From contig NZ_CP009322.1 of assembly GCF_000959725.1 (NCBI RefSeq), forward strand, positions 1,922,001-1,986,000: DNA of 64,000 nucleotides, given 5' to 3'. Under the pieces are notes generated by a model. It did not search any database. It saw only the letters and a program-made list of their open reading frames with translations, and was not told the origin of the DNA. The DNA comes from Burkholderia gladioli. Its GTDB lineage: Bacteria; Pseudomonadota; Gammaproteobacteria; Burkholderiales; Burkholderiaceae. Position numbers and translations under genes: made by a program. How positions within the stretch are numbered: position 1 is the stretch's first letter; each line of letters opens with the position of its first letter. Shown here piece by piece: positions 17,441 through 27,521 of this stretch.

Positions 17441-20047
17441 TCAGAACGCGTAACGCAGGCGCGCGTAGTAGAAACCGCCGTTCGCGCCGATGGTGGCCGC
17501 CGCCGAGTCGTAGCGGATCCCTTCCAACTGCGCCTCGTAGGGCAGCTCGGAAGGCTTCGCGTCGAACAGGTTGATGGCGCCCAGCGCGACCTGGAACCGC
17601 TTCGTGAGGTCGTAGCGGACCTCGATATCGGTGGTGTATTTCGCGGCGTTCCGGAAGCGCAGGAACTGCGTGGTCGAGAAGGCATTCGGGCCGACGATGT
17701 AGGTTTCCTCGCTGGTGGTGGGGCCGAAGCGCGTCTCGTGGATCGTCACGGCCCACTTGTCGCGATGCCAGGTGCCGCCGACGATCACGCGGTTCTTCGG
17801 CGTGGAGGTGGTGAGCCAGGCGATCTGCTGCGCGTTGAGCTGCGGCGCGCCGCTGGCGGTGGTGCCGGCGCGCGTCACCGAGGTGGTGTTGAAGTTCACG
17901 CCGAGATCCCAGTCCACCTGGCCGTAGGCGCCGAAGCCGGTATGCCAGGTGCCCGTCAGGTCGAGGCCGCGGGTGCGCGTGTCGGCGCCGTTGGTGAAGT
18001 AGCTGGCCGAGACGGACGAGGCCGGCACGCTGCCCGGCACCGACAGGCCGGCTGCCTGCAGCGCGGCGATGGCGGCCGTGCCCGAGGCGGTACCGCCCTC
18101 CACGATGCGGTCGCGGATGTCGATCTGGTAGGCGTCGATCGCCAGGTTCAGGTCGCGGGTGGGCGTCAGCACCAGGCCGAGGTTGAAGTTGGTGGATTTC
18201 TCCGACTTCAGCGGCTGCGCGCCGATCAGCCGGGCCGCGCCCGAATTGGCGGCCAGCAGCCCGTTGGCCGAGGCCGGCGAGACGTTGACGTTGGTGTAGT
18301 TCTCCTCGGCCAGCGAGGGCGCGCGAAAGCCGGTGCTGACGCTGCCGCGCACAGCCAGCGCCGGCGAGAACTGGTAGCGCGTGGCGAGCTTGCCGTTGGC
18401 GGTGTCGCCCACGTCGCTGTAGTGCTCGAAACGGCCGGCCAGGTCGATCTTCCAGCGCGGCGTGATCAAGGTCGAAAGATCCACGTAGGTGCCGAGCACG
18501 TCGCGCGAGGAACGGCTCGCGCTGACCGGCGCCAGCCCCGGCAGCGCCTGCGCGCCGCCCAGCAGGTAGGAAGCCTCGTCGCCGGGCGAGACGCTGTAGG
18601 TCTCGTGGCGCTGCTCCAGGCCGAAGGACACCGACAGCGGCGCCGGCAGCAGCGGCAGGCGCAAGGCGCGCGACAGGTCGAGGTTGTTGGTCAGCTGGGT
18701 GCTGCTGACCGTCGACAGGTGGAAGCTGGTGGGCGTATTGCCCTGCGCGCTGTACAGGCCCGTGTTGGCGGAATCGAGCAGGCCGAAGGATTCGTAGTTG
18801 CCGCCGTAGGTCGAGTTGAGATCCCAGCTGAAGCCGAACAGGTTCTCGCCCTTGATGCCGGCGGTGACCGAGAAGTCGTTCTCGTTGACGGTCTCGACCG
18901 GCGAGAAGCCGTTCGGGTAGACGGCCGGCAGCACCGTGCCGGGACGGAAGTTCTGGTAGGCCTCGCCGCGCCGGTGCGCGTAGGTGCCGAAGCCGTACAG
19001 CTCGACCGAATCGCCGAGGTGATAGCCGGCATTGAAGCCCACCGAGGTCCGGGTGCTGGCCGGGTCGCCCTCGATCGGGTTGGCGTAGCCCTGCCCCGGC
19101 GCGAAGCGGCCGAAATAGTCGTCGGGTCCGGTGCGCACCGTGTGGTTCTGCCGCGAGAAATCGGCGGCCAGGTCGAGGAAGCCGTTGCCGCCCAGGTTGA
19201 AGCCCGCCACGGCCGATTCGTTGTTGCGGAAGCCATCGCCAGCATAGGTCTGGCCGTTGCTCGACTCGACCGAGCCGCCGCGCGAGTTGCGTCGCAGGAT
19301 GATGTTGATCACGCCTGCGATCGCATCCGAGCCGTATTGCGCGGCCGCGCCGTCGCGCAGGATCTCGATATGGTCGATCAGCGCCACCGGGATGGTGGAG
19401 ATGTCGACGCCGGTGGAACCCTGGTTCAGGCCGCCATCCAGCGAGATATTGGCCGTTGTGTGGCGGCGCTTGCCGTTCACCAGCACCAGCACGTGGTCGG
19501 GCGTGAGGCCGTGCATCGACAGCACGTCGGTCAGCACCGCCGTGTCGCCCGCATAGGACTCGCGCGTGATCGAGGGCGAGAGCCGCACCAGCGCGTCGCG
19601 CAGGTTGGCCGCGCCGGTCTGCTGCAGTTGCGCGCCGCCGATCACGTCGACCGGCGTGAGGCTCTGGCTGGCGCGGGTTTGCGTGCGCGCGCCGGTCACC
19701 ACCACGGCGTCCTGGCGCACCGTGACGGGCGCGCCGGTTGCCGTGCCTGCCGTCGCTCCCGCCGTCGCTCCCGCCGTCGCTCCCGCCGTTGCTCCGCTTG
19801 CCGCGGGCGTCACGCCAGCGTCGGGCGTCGCGTGCGCGGCAGGCACGGCCGGCGCGAGCGGCGAGCCGACTGGCCTCGCCTGTCCCTGCGGACCATGGCT
19901 CGTGCCCGCATCGTTCGTCGCCGGCGCGGCGGCCTGTGCCCAGGCCGAACCGCAGGCCAGCGCCAGCGCGCCAGCCGTCGCCCATCGCCAAGGCGCGACG
20001 GCCATGCCGCGCGCGCTTGCCCTGTGTTCCCTTTGTTCTGACTGCAT
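17441..20047 (-). CDS. TonB-dependent outer-membrane receptor
   Basis: An 868-residue receptor for energy-dependent uptake across the outer membrane. A signal peptide (about 15-38, ending SAWAQ) is followed by an Ala/Gly/Thr-rich linker with four ATAG repeats. The plug (about 113-225) has LVLVNGKRRHTTANI and IEILRDGAAAQYGSDAIAGVINI, and a beta barrel ends in YARLRYAF with the usual terminal Phe. ATG 20047 is the longest start; ATG 20005 gives a more standard signal peptide. Within this cluster it probably brings in the sulfur compound handled by the monooxygenases (inference). Confidence 0.92.
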   Translation of the reverse strand: MQSEQREHRASARGMAVAPWRWATAGALALACGSAWAQAAAPATNDAGTSHGPQGQARPVGSPLAPAVPAAHATPDAGVTPAASGATAGATAGATAGATAGTATGAPVTVRQDAVVVTGARTQTRASQSLTPVDVIGGAQLQQTGAANLRDALVRLSPSITRESYAGDTAVLTDVLSMHGLTPDHVLVLVNGKRRHTTANISLDGGLNQGSTGVDISTIPVALIDHIEILRDGAAAQYGSDAIAGVINIILRRNSRGGSVESSNGQTYAGDGFRNNESAVAGFNLGGNGFLDLAADFSRQNHTVRTGPDDYFGRFAPGQGYANPIEGDPASTRTSVGFNAGYHLGDSVELYGFGTYAHRRGEAYQNFRPGTVLPAVYPNGFSPVETVNENDFSVTAGIKGENLFGFSWDLNSTYGGNYESFGLLDSANTGLYSAQGNTPTSFHLSTVSSTQLTNNLDLSRALRLPLLPAPLSVSFGLEQRHETYSVSPGDEASYLLGGAQALPGLAPVSASRSSRDVLGTYVDLSTLITPRWKIDLAGRFEHYSDVGDTANGKLATRYQFSPALAVRGSVSTGFRAPSLAEENYTNVNVSPASANGLLAANSGAARLIGAQPLKSEKSTNFNLGLVLTPTRDLNLAIDAYQIDIRDRIVEGGTASGTAAIAALQAAGLSVPGSVPASSVSASYFTNGADTRTRGLDLTGTWHTGFGAYGQVDWDLGVNFNTTSVTRAGTTASGAPQLNAQQIAWLTTSTPKNRVIVGGTWHRDKWAVTIHETRFGPTTSEETYIVGPNAFSTTQFLRFRNAAKYTTDIEVRYDLTKRFQVALGAINLFDAKPSELPYEAQLEGIRYDSAAATIGANGGFYYARLRYAF

Positions 20048-20194
20048 CGACTATCCCGTGTACGAGACGAGCGTGGTCGCGCGCGCGCCTCGCGGGCACG
20101 CGCGACGAGGTCGGCCGTCGTCGTCGCGACGGCCTTCCTGCTTCGCATGACTAAGTGAATCGGCCGAGCCCGGACGGGCCGGCCGGGCTTCGGG

Positions 20195-21145
20195 TCAGCT
20201 CTTCGGCAGACCTGGCGGGTTGGTGCGCGCGGCGTCGATCGCCTCGGCACCGAGGTTCCAGCGCTCCAGCACCTGGCGGTACTTGCCGTTCTTGATCAGG
20301 TCGTTGAGCAGCAGCGTGATCGGCGCGGCCAGCCCGCTGCCCTTGCGGGTGGTGACGGCCACCTCGGCCGTGAGCGGCCAGCCGCCGCTGACGGTGCCGA
20401 CCGCGCGGATATCGTGCGTGCGCGACTGCTGGTAGGCGAGCGTGGCGTTGACGCTGAAGATCGCGTCGGCGCGCCCCGCTACCAGGCCGAGATAGCGTGC
20501 GGCCACGTCGTCGAAGTAGATCACCTGCACCGGCTTGAGCCCCTGCGCGACGTTCTGCTTGTCCCAGGCCAGCAGGATCTTTTCCTGGTTGGTGCCCGAA
20601 TCGGTGATGATGCGCAGCCCCGCCACGTCGCGGCGATCGCGGATCGCCTGGATCCGGCTGCCGTTCGGCACGTAGAAGCCGAGCACGTCGCGACGATAGG
20701 TCGAGAAGTCGAACTTCTCCTTGCGCTCCTCGGTGACGGTCACGTTCGACAGCACCGCGTCGACCTTGCCCGATGCCACCGCCAGCGGCCAGTCGGCCCA
20801 GGCCAGCGGCACCAGCTTCAGCTTGAGGCCCAGGCCGTCGGCCACCAGCTGGGCGAGGTCGGGATCGTAGCCCACCAGGGTCTTCGCGTCGGAAGCATAG
20901 GTGTCGAGCGGCGGCGACGAGGGGGCCAGGCCGACGGTCAGCTCGCCCTTGGTGACGAAGGGGAAGCTGGCCGGGATCGCCGCGATCGCGGCGCGATCGG
21001 CGGTGGTCCGCACGCGGTCGTGCTGGTCGGGGCTCAGGTTCAGGGCCGCGGTCGGGGTCGCGGCCTGTGCCGGCACCGCCAGCCATGCAAAGGCGCTCAC
21101 CAGCAGGCCCGCCATCGTCGCTCGGAATGTGCTGCCTTGGTTCAT
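20195..21145 (-). CDS. Amino-acid-type ABC substrate-binding protein
   Basis: A 316-residue periplasmic protein (SBP_bac_3 type) with signal peptide 1-28 ending PAQAA. Core motifs are LVGYDPDLAQLVADGLGLKLKLVPLAWADWPLAVASGKVDAVLSNVTVTEER (about 88-138, described as the typical ligand-site region) and GRADAIFSVNATLAY. ATG 21145 is preferred because the signal peptide starts there and AGGAC lies upstream. It is probably the capture protein for the permease-ATPase fusion at 13069, seven kilobases downstream on the same strand. Confidence 0.92.
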   Translation of the reverse strand: MNQGSTFRATMAGLLVSAFAWLAVPAQAATPTAALNLSPDQHDRVRTTADRAAIAAIPASFPFVTKGELTVGLAPSSPPLDTYASDAKTLVGYDPDLAQLVADGLGLKLKLVPLAWADWPLAVASGKVDAVLSNVTVTEERKEKFDFSTYRRDVLGFYVPNGSRIQAIRDRRDVAGLRIITDSGTNQEKILLAWDKQNVAQGLKPVQVIYFDDVAARYLGLVAGRADAIFSVNATLAYQQSRTHDIRAVGTVSGGWPLTAEVAVTTRKGSGLAAPITLLLNDLIKNGKYRQVLERWNLGAEAIDAARTNPPGLPKS

Positions 21146-21204
21146 CGTGTCTTGTCCTGGTTGGTATCGTGGGGAGAAAGCAGGCTCGGCCAGCCCGCTC
21201 GGGC

Positions 21205-21759
21205 TCAGCGCCGTCCGAGCGGCCCGGGGCGCCGCAGGTCGGCCAGCGTGTCGCTGCGCGCGCTCTCCAGCAGGTCCTTGCCGAAGGGCAGGCGCCAATG
21301 CACCTCGACCGGGATCGCCGGGTCGTAGAGCGGCGCGTAGCCGGCCGCCAGGTACAGGCCCACGGCTTCCGGTTGGCGGTAGCCGGTGGTCAGGTAGAGA
21401 CGCCGATAACCCTGCCGGCGCGCCCTCGCCTCCAGCGCGTCGAGCACCTGGCGCGCGACGCCGCGGCGGCGCCAGGCATCGTGGGTCCAGATGCGCTTGA
21501 GCTCGGCCGTGATCGCGTCGTAACGCTGGAATGCGCCGCCGCCCACCGCCTCGCCCTCGTGCAGCAGCAGCACGAAGGCGCCCGAGGGCGGCGCGAAATG
21601 CTCGGCCGGGTAGGTATCGATCTCGTGGCGCGCCTGCTCCACCCCGCCCGGCCGGAACTCGCGGTAGCGCGTCGCGTATTCGGCGGCGAGCCCGCCGAGC
21701 AGCGGCTCGGCCAGCGGATCGAGGGGCGAGGTGTCGACGACGTCGTAGGTGAGGAGCAT
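21205..21759 (-). CDS. GNAT-family N-acetyltransferase (copy 2)
   Basis: A 184-residue acetyltransferase; a GTG at 21795 would add 12 residues. The acetyl-CoA loop is AWRRRGVARQVLDALE, followed by LYLTTGYRQPEAVGLYLAAGY. It is a paralogue of the enzyme at 12465-13043. Two related GNATs in one cluster suggest acetylation of two substrates or two steps. It lies between the binding protein and the deacylase. Confidence 0.88.
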   Translation of the reverse strand: MLLTYDVVDTSPLDPLAEPLLGGLAAEYATRYREFRPGGVEQARHEIDTYPAEHFAPPSGAFVLLLHEGEAVGGGAFQRYDAITAELKRIWTHDAWRRRGVARQVLDALEARARRQGYRRLYLTTGYRQPEAVGLYLAAGYAPLYDPAIPVEVHWRLPFGKDLLESARSDTLADLRRPGPLGRR

Positions 21760-21937
21760 GGTGGTCCGGGAATCGAGATCGATGCCTGCCGGCACGCGGC
21801 ACGCAAGCCAAGATAGCAGCGCCCGGGCCTGCCACTAACCAAGCATTCGGCAGATCCTTATGCCCGCGCGAACCGCTATGCGCAGCACGGATCGGCGCGA
21901 TGCGCGAGGCCCTCCGCCGGGCCGGCGGCGGCGCCGC

Positions 21938-22939
21938 TCAGGCGTCGAGCGGCGACGCCAGATGGAACAGGCAGTCGCCGCGCCGGACGGCGGCCGGCAC
22001 GCGGCGGCACACCAGCTCGCCGGCGGCGGCGAAGCGCAACAGCACCGGCTCGCGCAGCGGCGTGTCGGGGAAGTGAATGCGCGCGGCCGCGTCGCCGGCC
22101 GCCACCGTCGCGCCGAGCTCGACCAGCGGCTCGAACAGGCCGGCATCGTGCGCGTAGAGGTATTGCTCGCCGCCCGTCACGCGATAGAAGCGCGGCGGCG
22201 CGCGCGGCGCCTCGGCGGGCACCAGCGGGCCGTGCAGCAGCCCGACATGGGCCAGCAGCCGCAGCAGCCCGAGCCGGCCCTCGCGCAGCAGCGCCGGGCG
22301 CAGCTCGCCGCCGCCGCCCAGCTCGGTGGTGATCGCGATCGCGCCCTGCCGGCGCGCCGCGCCCGAGCTGAGCACCGGGTTCTCGCGATGCAGGAAGGCG
22401 CGCGGCAGGCCGAAGGCATTCAGCAGCCCGCGCAGGCGCGTGTGCTCCCCAGCGTCGCGCGGCTCGATCGCCAGCATGTTGCCGCCGTCGTAGCGCAGCG
22501 AGCTGCCGCCCGAATGCAGGTCGACCAGGTAATCGGCGCGCGCGAACAGATCGCGCTCCAGGTACTCGGCGATCGCCGCGGTCGGGCCGCCGCGCGCGTC
22601 GCCCGGAAAGCTGCGGTTCAGGTTGCCGCCGTCCAGCGGCGAGGTGCGCAGCCCCGCCTCGGCAGCCGGGAAATTCGCCATCGGCAGCAGGATCAGTTGC
22701 CCGCGCAACCAGGCCGGGTCGATCTCGCGGATCAGGCTCGACACCAGCACCTGCCCCTCGTATTCGTCGCCGTGATTGCCGGCCATCAACAGCACTACCG
22801 GCCCCTCGCCGCGGCGCAGCGAGGCGATCGGCACCGGAATCCAGCCGTAGGCCGAGCGGTGCACCGAATGCGGCACGCGCAGATAGCCGACTTGCCGGCC
22901 CTCGGCGTCGAGGTCGATCTCGCTGGTGATGGTGCTCAT
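21938..22939 (-). CDS. Succinylglutamate desuccinylase/aspartoacylase-type (M14) deacylase
   Basis: A 333-residue zinc hydrolase. The metal ligands are visible as GNHGDEYEG (His56, Glu59) and VDLHSGG (about 142), and ITTELGGGGE near 203 supplies the catalytic Glu. The family removes acyl groups from N-acyl amino acids; it resembles DoeB, which deacetylates N-acetyl-diaminobutyrate. In this cluster it could reverse the GNAT acetylation after the monooxygenase step, the job done by amidohydrolases in the B. subtilis operons (inference). It is first in the leftward unit and divergent from the DUF3088 gene. Confidence 0.88.
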   Translation of the reverse strand: MSTITSEIDLDAEGRQVGYLRVPHSVHRSAYGWIPVPIASLRRGEGPVVLLMAGNHGDEYEGQVLVSSLIREIDPAWLRGQLILLPMANFPAAEAGLRTSPLDGGNLNRSFPGDARGGPTAAIAEYLERDLFARADYLVDLHSGGSSLRYDGGNMLAIEPRDAGEHTRLRGLLNAFGLPRAFLHRENPVLSSGAARRQGAIAITTELGGGGELRPALLREGRLGLLRLLAHVGLLHGPLVPAEAPRAPPRFYRVTGGEQYLYAHDAGLFEPLVELGATVAAGDAAARIHFPDTPLREPVLLRFAAAGELVCRRVPAAVRRGDCLFHLASPLDA

Positions 22940-23212
22940 GACGGTTCTCGTGCGGGCGTGGAGAGAAAGACAGCCATCGACCTTAAGCAAGCCGCGCCGC
23001 CGCCGGGAACGAATTTTTTCGCCTTTCGATATGTCGCCCGGGCGTTGGGCCGGCCCGGCGCGCTCACGCTCCGGCGCTGCCGCGTCGATCGTCGCGCGAT
23101 CGCATCGGGTTAGCGCGATCGCGCATATGCTTGGCTCGATTTCTTCGTGGCCCCCTCGGCAGCGGGCCGGCAGAATCGAAGGCTCCTCAGCAACCGACCA
23201 GGACCTTGCATC

Positions 23213-23557
23213 GTGAGCCGCGACCTTCTGCTGTTGCTCGAACCGGGTTTCACCGATCCCGCCCATCCCGGCGAACGTTTCGTCTGCCCCTACGGCATCC
23301 CGATCGAGGGACTGCTGGCGGCCGCGCCCGATCGCGCGGCGCGGCTCGACGTGAAGCGCCTGCCCTTCCCGCGCCCGCGCCCCGAGGTGATCGCGGCCCT
23401 GGACGAGGCCCACCAGGGCCTGCCGGTGCTGGTGCTCGGCGACGAACATCCGCTGCCCGAGGACGCCGTCGCACTCGGCGACAAGCATTACGTCACGGAT
23501 ACCAAGCGCATCCTGACCTTGCTGGCCGAGCGGCACGGCTTCCCCAAGCTCCATTGA
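23213..23557 (+). CDS. DUF3088 family protein, thioredoxin-fold-like
   Basis: A 114-residue cytoplasmic protein beginning with a GTG codon (VSRDLLLLLEPGF). The earlier in-frame ATG at 23147 adds residues unlike the family. It reads as a beta strand, the motif ERFVCPYGIPIEGLL, LPFPRPRPEVIAAL, and LPVLVLGDEHPLPEDA. This matches my memory of DUF3088 and looks glutaredoxin-like, with CPYG where glutaredoxins have CPYC, so only one active-site Cys remains. B. subtilis ytnI, a redoxin-like gene, occupies the same kind of context. It lies 10 bases before a monooxygenase gene. Confidence 0.7.
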   Translation: MSRDLLLLLEPGFTDPAHPGERFVCPYGIPIEGLLAAAPDRAARLDVKRLPFPRPRPEVIAALDEAHQGLPVLVLGDEHPLPEDAVALGDKHYVTDTKRILTLLAERHGFPKLH

Positions 23558-23567
23558 CGCGCCCGCG

Positions 23568-24878
23568 ATGAGTGCCACGCCACCACGCCGCCTGCACCTG
23601 AACGTCAACGCCTGGCTGCAGGGCTTCGCGCCCTCTTCCTGGCGCGTGCCCGAGAATTCGCCGCGCGGCTTCGTCGAGATCGAGCATTACCTGCGCATCG
23701 CGCGCATCGCCGAGGCCGGCAAGTTCGACGCGATCTTCCTGGCCGATTCGGTCAGCCTCGACGGCCTGGCCACCGGCCCGATCACCGCGCTCGAACCCAC
23801 CGTGGTACTCACCGCGGTGGCCGGCGCCACTACCCACCTGGGCCTGATCGCCACCGCCTCCACCAGCTACAACGAGCCCTACAACCTGGCGCGCCGCTTC
23901 GCCTCGCTGGACCTGGTGAGCGGCGGGCGCGCGGGCTGGAACATCGTCACCACCGCCGACCTGCAATCGGCGCGCAACTACGGCCTCGACGCGGTGCCCG
24001 ACCACGCCACGCGCTACCGCCGCGCGGCCGAGTTCACCGAGATCGTCAAGGCGCTGTGGAATAGCTGGGGCGATGACGCCTTGCTGGCCGATGCCGCCAG
24101 CGGGCGCTTCGTCGACCTCGACAAGCTGCGCGCGGTCGAGCATCGGGGCGAGTTCTTCGCGGTGCACGGCGTGCTGAACCAGCCGCGCTCGCCGCAAGGC
24201 CATCCGGTGCTGGTGCAGGCCGGCGGCTCGAACGACGGCCGCGCGCTGGCCGCGCGGCATGCCGAGGCGGTATTCTCGGCCTCGGCTTCGTTCGAGGAAG
24301 CGCTCGACTACGCGCAAGGCCTCAGGCACGCCGCCGAGGCGCAGGGCCGCGGCGCGGACGCGATCCGGATCTTCCCTGGCCTGGGCACCTTCATCGGCGG
24401 CACCGAGGCCGAGGCGAAGCGCCGGCATCGCGAGCTGATCGACCTGATCCCGCCCGAGCACAGCCTTCGGCGGCTGGCCGGCCGGCTCGGCGTCGCGCCG
24501 GAGCGGCTCGCGCTCGACCGGCCGCTGCCGGAAGACCTGCCGCTGCCGGCCAACGGCAACCACACCTTCTTTCGCACCATCCTCGCGCGCTCGCGGCAGC
24601 ACGGCTACACGCTGCGCGAACTGCTGCGCGAGCTGGCCGGCGGCGGCGGGCATCGCGAGATCGTGGGCACGCCCGAGCAGATCGCCGACGATATCGAGCG
24701 CTGGTTCCGCGCCGGCGCGACCGATGGCTTCAATCTCATGCCCGACGTGCTGCCGGGCGGCTTGCAGGACTTCGTCGACGAAGTGGTGCCGATCCTGCAG
24801 AGGCGCGGGCTGTTCCGCACCGAGTACGAGGGCGGCACGCTGCGCGAGCACCTGGGGCTGGCGCGACCGGCGGCCTGA
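23568..24878 (+). CDS. NtaA/SnaA/DszA-family flavin monooxygenase (copy 2)
   Basis: A 436-residue FMN-dependent monooxygenase of the same family as the enzyme at 14894. Shared signatures are [31 protein letters not shown] and RSPQGHPVLVQAGGSNDG. The two differ in N-terminus and in the insert around residue 290 (LRRLAGRLGVAPERLALDRPLPEDLPLP), so they probably act on different substrates. It is co-transcribed with the DUF3088 gene and divergent from the deacylase/GNAT/transport unit. Confidence 0.92.
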   Translation: MSATPPRRLHLNVNAWLQGFAPSSWRVPENSPRGFVEIEHYLRIARIAEAGKFDAIFLADSVSLDGLATGPITALEPTVVLTAVAGATTHLGLIATASTSYNEPYNLARRFASLDLVSGGRAGWNIVTTADLQSARNYGLDAVPDHATRYRRAAEFTEIVKALWNSWGDDALLADAASGRFVDLDKLRAVEHRGEFFAVHGVLNQPRSPQGHPVLVQAGGSNDGRALAARHAEAVFSASASFEEALDYAQGLRHAAEAQGRGADAIRIFPGLGTFIGGTEAEAKRRHRELIDLIPPEHSLRRLAGRLGVAPERLALDRPLPEDLPLPANGNHTFFRTILARSRQHGYTLRELLRELAGGGGHREIVGTPEQIADDIERWFRAGATDGFNLMPDVLPGGLQDFVDEVVPILQRRGLFRTEYEGGTLREHLGLARPAA

Positions 24879-24926
24879 GCCGCGACGCAAGGCGCGGCCC
24901 GGACCCGCCCCGGCGCGCAAGCGTGC

Positions 24927-26018
24927 TCAGAACGTATGCTGCATGCCCACCCCGAGCGTGTTGCCGGTCGGGTTGCCGCTGAGCTTGTCGTAGGAATAGA
25001 CCGCGTAGACGAAGGTGCGCCGCGACAGCACGTATTCATAGGCCAGGCTCGCCGTGTTGCGGATGTCGCTCGCGTTGGCCGGCTTGCTGTGATGCGTGCG
25101 CGCCCACTCGGCCAGGATCAGGTTGGTGGGCGTGATGCGCACCGTGGTACCCAGCTCGTAGGTACGCGAGCCCGATTCCGCGCCGTGGTTGCTGGTGGTC
25201 TGCATCGCCGCGTAGAACTTCGCGTACTTGGTGTCGTAGGCCGCGCCGGCCAGGTACAGGTACTGCCCCGCGCTCGGCGCCACCGCCGCGGTGCGCACGT
25301 GCTGCGCCGAGAACACCGCCGTCAGCGGCCCGCTCGCATAGGTCAGGTGCAGGCCGAGGTTGTCCTTGCCCTGGTGGCCGACGGTGCCGCTCACGCCGTA
25401 GATCACCGTGCCGGTCAGCCCGCCGTAGTTCGGCGAGACGTACTCGAGCGCGTTGTCCCACACGGTGTCGCCGATCTCGGTGTTGTCGTAGGTGCTGGTG
25501 TAGGACTGCACGATCAGCGGCGAGAACACCACCGAGGAGCCGAACGGGTTCACCAGCTGCTGGTTGATGTAGGTCGGGTTGGTCTGCTCGCCGATCCGGA
25601 ACGTGCCGTAATGCGCCGAAGCCAGGCCCACATAGGCATTGCGCGAGAAGAAACCGTCGGTGGTGTTGCGTCCCATCTGCCCGGTATTGGGCCGGAAGAA
25701 GCTCTCCAGCGAGAACACCACGGCATTGCCGCCGCCGATCTCCTCGCGCCCGCGCACGCCCCAGAACGAGGTGGTCATGCCGCCGCCGCCCACCTGCGCG
25801 GTGCTGGCCTTCGAGGTGCTGAGCTTGGAGGTGTCGACGTACATGCCGATCAGGCCATACAGCTGCACCGAGCCCGAGGCGGTGGCCAGCGCGGCGGCCG
25901 AGGAGGCGTTGAGGTCGTCGGCGCGGGCCTGGCTCGACAGCACGGCGATCAGGATGCCGAACAGTATGGCGCGATGAAGCACGTTGGGCAGACAGGGCGC
26001 GAGCGATGTGCGATGCAT
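24927..26018 (-). CDS. Gram-negative general porin (OmpC type)
   Basis: A 363-residue trimeric-porin-type beta barrel. A signal peptide (about 12-33, ending SSQARAD) is followed by SVQLYGLIGMYVDTSK, the family's first strand. Typical WGVRGREEIGGGNAVVFSLES near 88 and the terminal Phe (GVGMQHTF) are present. It lies 154 bases downstream of dctA on the same strand and probably lets dicarboxylates or related acids through the outer membrane. TGGAG precedes the ATG. Confidence 0.92.
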   Translation of the reverse strand: MHRTSLAPCLPNVLHRAILFGILIAVLSSQARADDLNASSAAALATASGSVQLYGLIGMYVDTSKLSTSKASTAQVGGGGMTTSFWGVRGREEIGGGNAVVFSLESFFRPNTGQMGRNTTDGFFSRNAYVGLASAHYGTFRIGEQTNPTYINQQLVNPFGSSVVFSPLIVQSYTSTYDNTEIGDTVWDNALEYVSPNYGGLTGTVIYGVSGTVGHQGKDNLGLHLTYASGPLTAVFSAQHVRTAAVAPSAGQYLYLAGAAYDTKYAKFYAAMQTTSNHGAESGSRTYELGTTVRITPTNLILAEWARTHHSKPANASDIRNTASLAYEYVLSRRTFVYAVYSYDKLSGNPTGNTLGVGMQHTF

Positions 26019-26172
26019 GACGGTATCTCCAGGTGTTTTTTTGAGTGCGAGCGGCCCCTGCCGCGCCGCGCGGAGCGCGGGCGGAAGCAGGCCCTTCGGT
26101 TGTTATGGGTTCGGCCGGCTCGGCCGGCCAGGCGAGGCGAGGCTTCGCTGCCCCTGCAGCAAAGCCCGCGGA

Positions 26173-27474
26173 TCAGCCCGCCCGGCGGCGCGACATCACC
26201 GCGTCGAGCTTGTCGCGATCGAGTTCGCGCTCCCAGGCGGCCACCGCCAGCGTGGCGACGCCGTTGCCGATGGTGTTGACGATCGCCAGGCCCGTGCCCA
26301 TGAAGCGATGGATGCCGAGGATCAGCACCATGCCCGAGACGGGGATCAGCGGGAACACCAGCAAGGTGGAGGTGAGCATCACGAAGGCCGCGCCGGCCAC
26401 GCCGCTGGCGCCCTTCGAGGTCAGCATCGCGACCCCGACCAGGGTCAGTTGCTGGACCAGGCTCAGCTCGACGTTGAAGGCCTGTGCGATGAACAGCACC
26501 GCCATGGTCAGGTAGATGTTGGTGCCGTCGAGGTTGAACGAGTACCCGGCCGGCACCACCAGCCCGACCACCGATTTCGAGCAGCCCAGCGCCTCCAGCT
26601 TCTCCAGCATCTGCGGCAGCGCCGCCTCGGAGGAACTGGTGCCGAGCACGATCAGGATCTCCTCGCGGATATAGCCCATGAAGCGCAGGATGCTGAAGCC
26701 GAGCGCGCGCGAGATCGCGCCGAGCACCACCACGACGAACACCAGCAGGGTCAGGTAGAACGCGCCGATCAGCTTCAGCAGCGGCAGCACCGCGCCGATC
26801 CCGTAGGTGCCGATGGTGAAGGCCATCGAGCCGAAGGCGCCGATCGCGGCCACCTTCATGATGATGTGCACGATCCCGAAGAAGGTATGCGCGACCTGGT
26901 CGATCAGCTGGGTCAGCGCCCGGCCGCGTTCGCCGAGCGCGGCCAGCGCGGCGCCGAACAGCACCGAGATCAGCAGGATCTGCAGCACGTTGCCGGTGGT
27001 GAAGGCGCTCACCAGCGTCTCCGGAATGATGTGCATCAGGAAGTCGACGGTGTTCTGGTGATGCGCGGCCGTGGTGTAGTCGGCCAGCGCCTTGGTGTCG
27101 AGCCTGGCCGGATCGAGGTTGAAGCCGGCACCGGGCTTGAGCAGGTGCCCGCCGATCAGGCCGACCACCAGCGACAGCGTCGAGACCACCTCGAAGTAGA
27201 GCAGCGCCTTGCCGCCCACGCGCCCCACCTTCTTCATGTCGCCCATGCCGGCGATGCCGGCCACCACGGTGCAGAAGATGATCGGTCCGATCACCATCTT
27301 GATCAGCTTGATGAAGGCATCGCCGAGCGGCTTCATCTTGACCGCCAGCGAGGGCGCGAAATGGCCCAGCAGCACGCCCAGCACGATGGCGGCGAACACC
27401 TGGAAATACAGTGCGCGGTAGAACGGCTTGCGCGGGCTGCGCGCGGTCTGGGTCAGGGCGGCGCTCTGGTTCAC
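26173..27474 (-). CDS. dctA: C4-dicarboxylate:cation symporter DctA
   Basis: A 433-residue inner-membrane transporter with about eight helices and two re-entrant loops. The signatures [23 protein letters not shown] and [26 protein letters not shown] are classic DctA. I place the start at GTG 27474, with GGGGAGG six bases upstream. An in-frame ATG at 27525 would add 17 Arg-rich residues. A 16-codon ORF in another frame overlaps the GTG by its stop (see 27471-27521). It probably imports succinate, fumarate, malate or an analogue for the LigI-like hydrolase pathway (inference). Confidence 0.93.
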   Translation of the reverse strand: MNQSAALTQTARSPRKPFYRALYFQVFAAIVLGVLLGHFAPSLAVKMKPLGDAFIKLIKMVIGPIIFCTVVAGIAGMGDMKKVGRVGGKALLYFEVVSTLSLVVGLIGGHLLKPGAGFNLDPARLDTKALADYTTAAHHQNTVDFLMHIIPETLVSAFTTGNVLQILLISVLFGAALAALGERGRALTQLIDQVAHTFFGIVHIIMKVAAIGAFGSMAFTIGTYGIGAVLPLLKLIGAFYLTLLVFVVVVLGAISRALGFSILRFMGYIREEILIVLGTSSSEAALPQMLEKLEALGCSKSVVGLVVPAGYSFNLDGTNIYLTMAVLFIAQAFNVELSLVQQLTLVGVAMLTSKGASGVAGAAFVMLTSTLLVFPLIPVSGMVLILGIHRFMGTGLAIVNTIGNGVATLAVAAWERELDRDKLDAVMSRRRAG

Positions 27475-27521
27475 GAGGCCTCCCCGGTGCCGCGGGCGGC
27501 GGCGCTGTCGAAGCGGATCAT
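27471..27521 (-). CDS. Short leader ORF overlapping the dctA start
   Basis: ATG 27521 opens a 16-codon frame ([16 protein letters not shown]) whose TGA overlaps the dctA GTG (sequence GTGA). AGGAG stands six bases before its ATG, a better-placed site than for the in-frame ATG at 27525. It could couple or attenuate dctA translation. There is no run of a single amino acid that would point to classical attenuation. Confidence 0.4.
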   Translation of the reverse strand: MIRFDSAAARGTGEAS

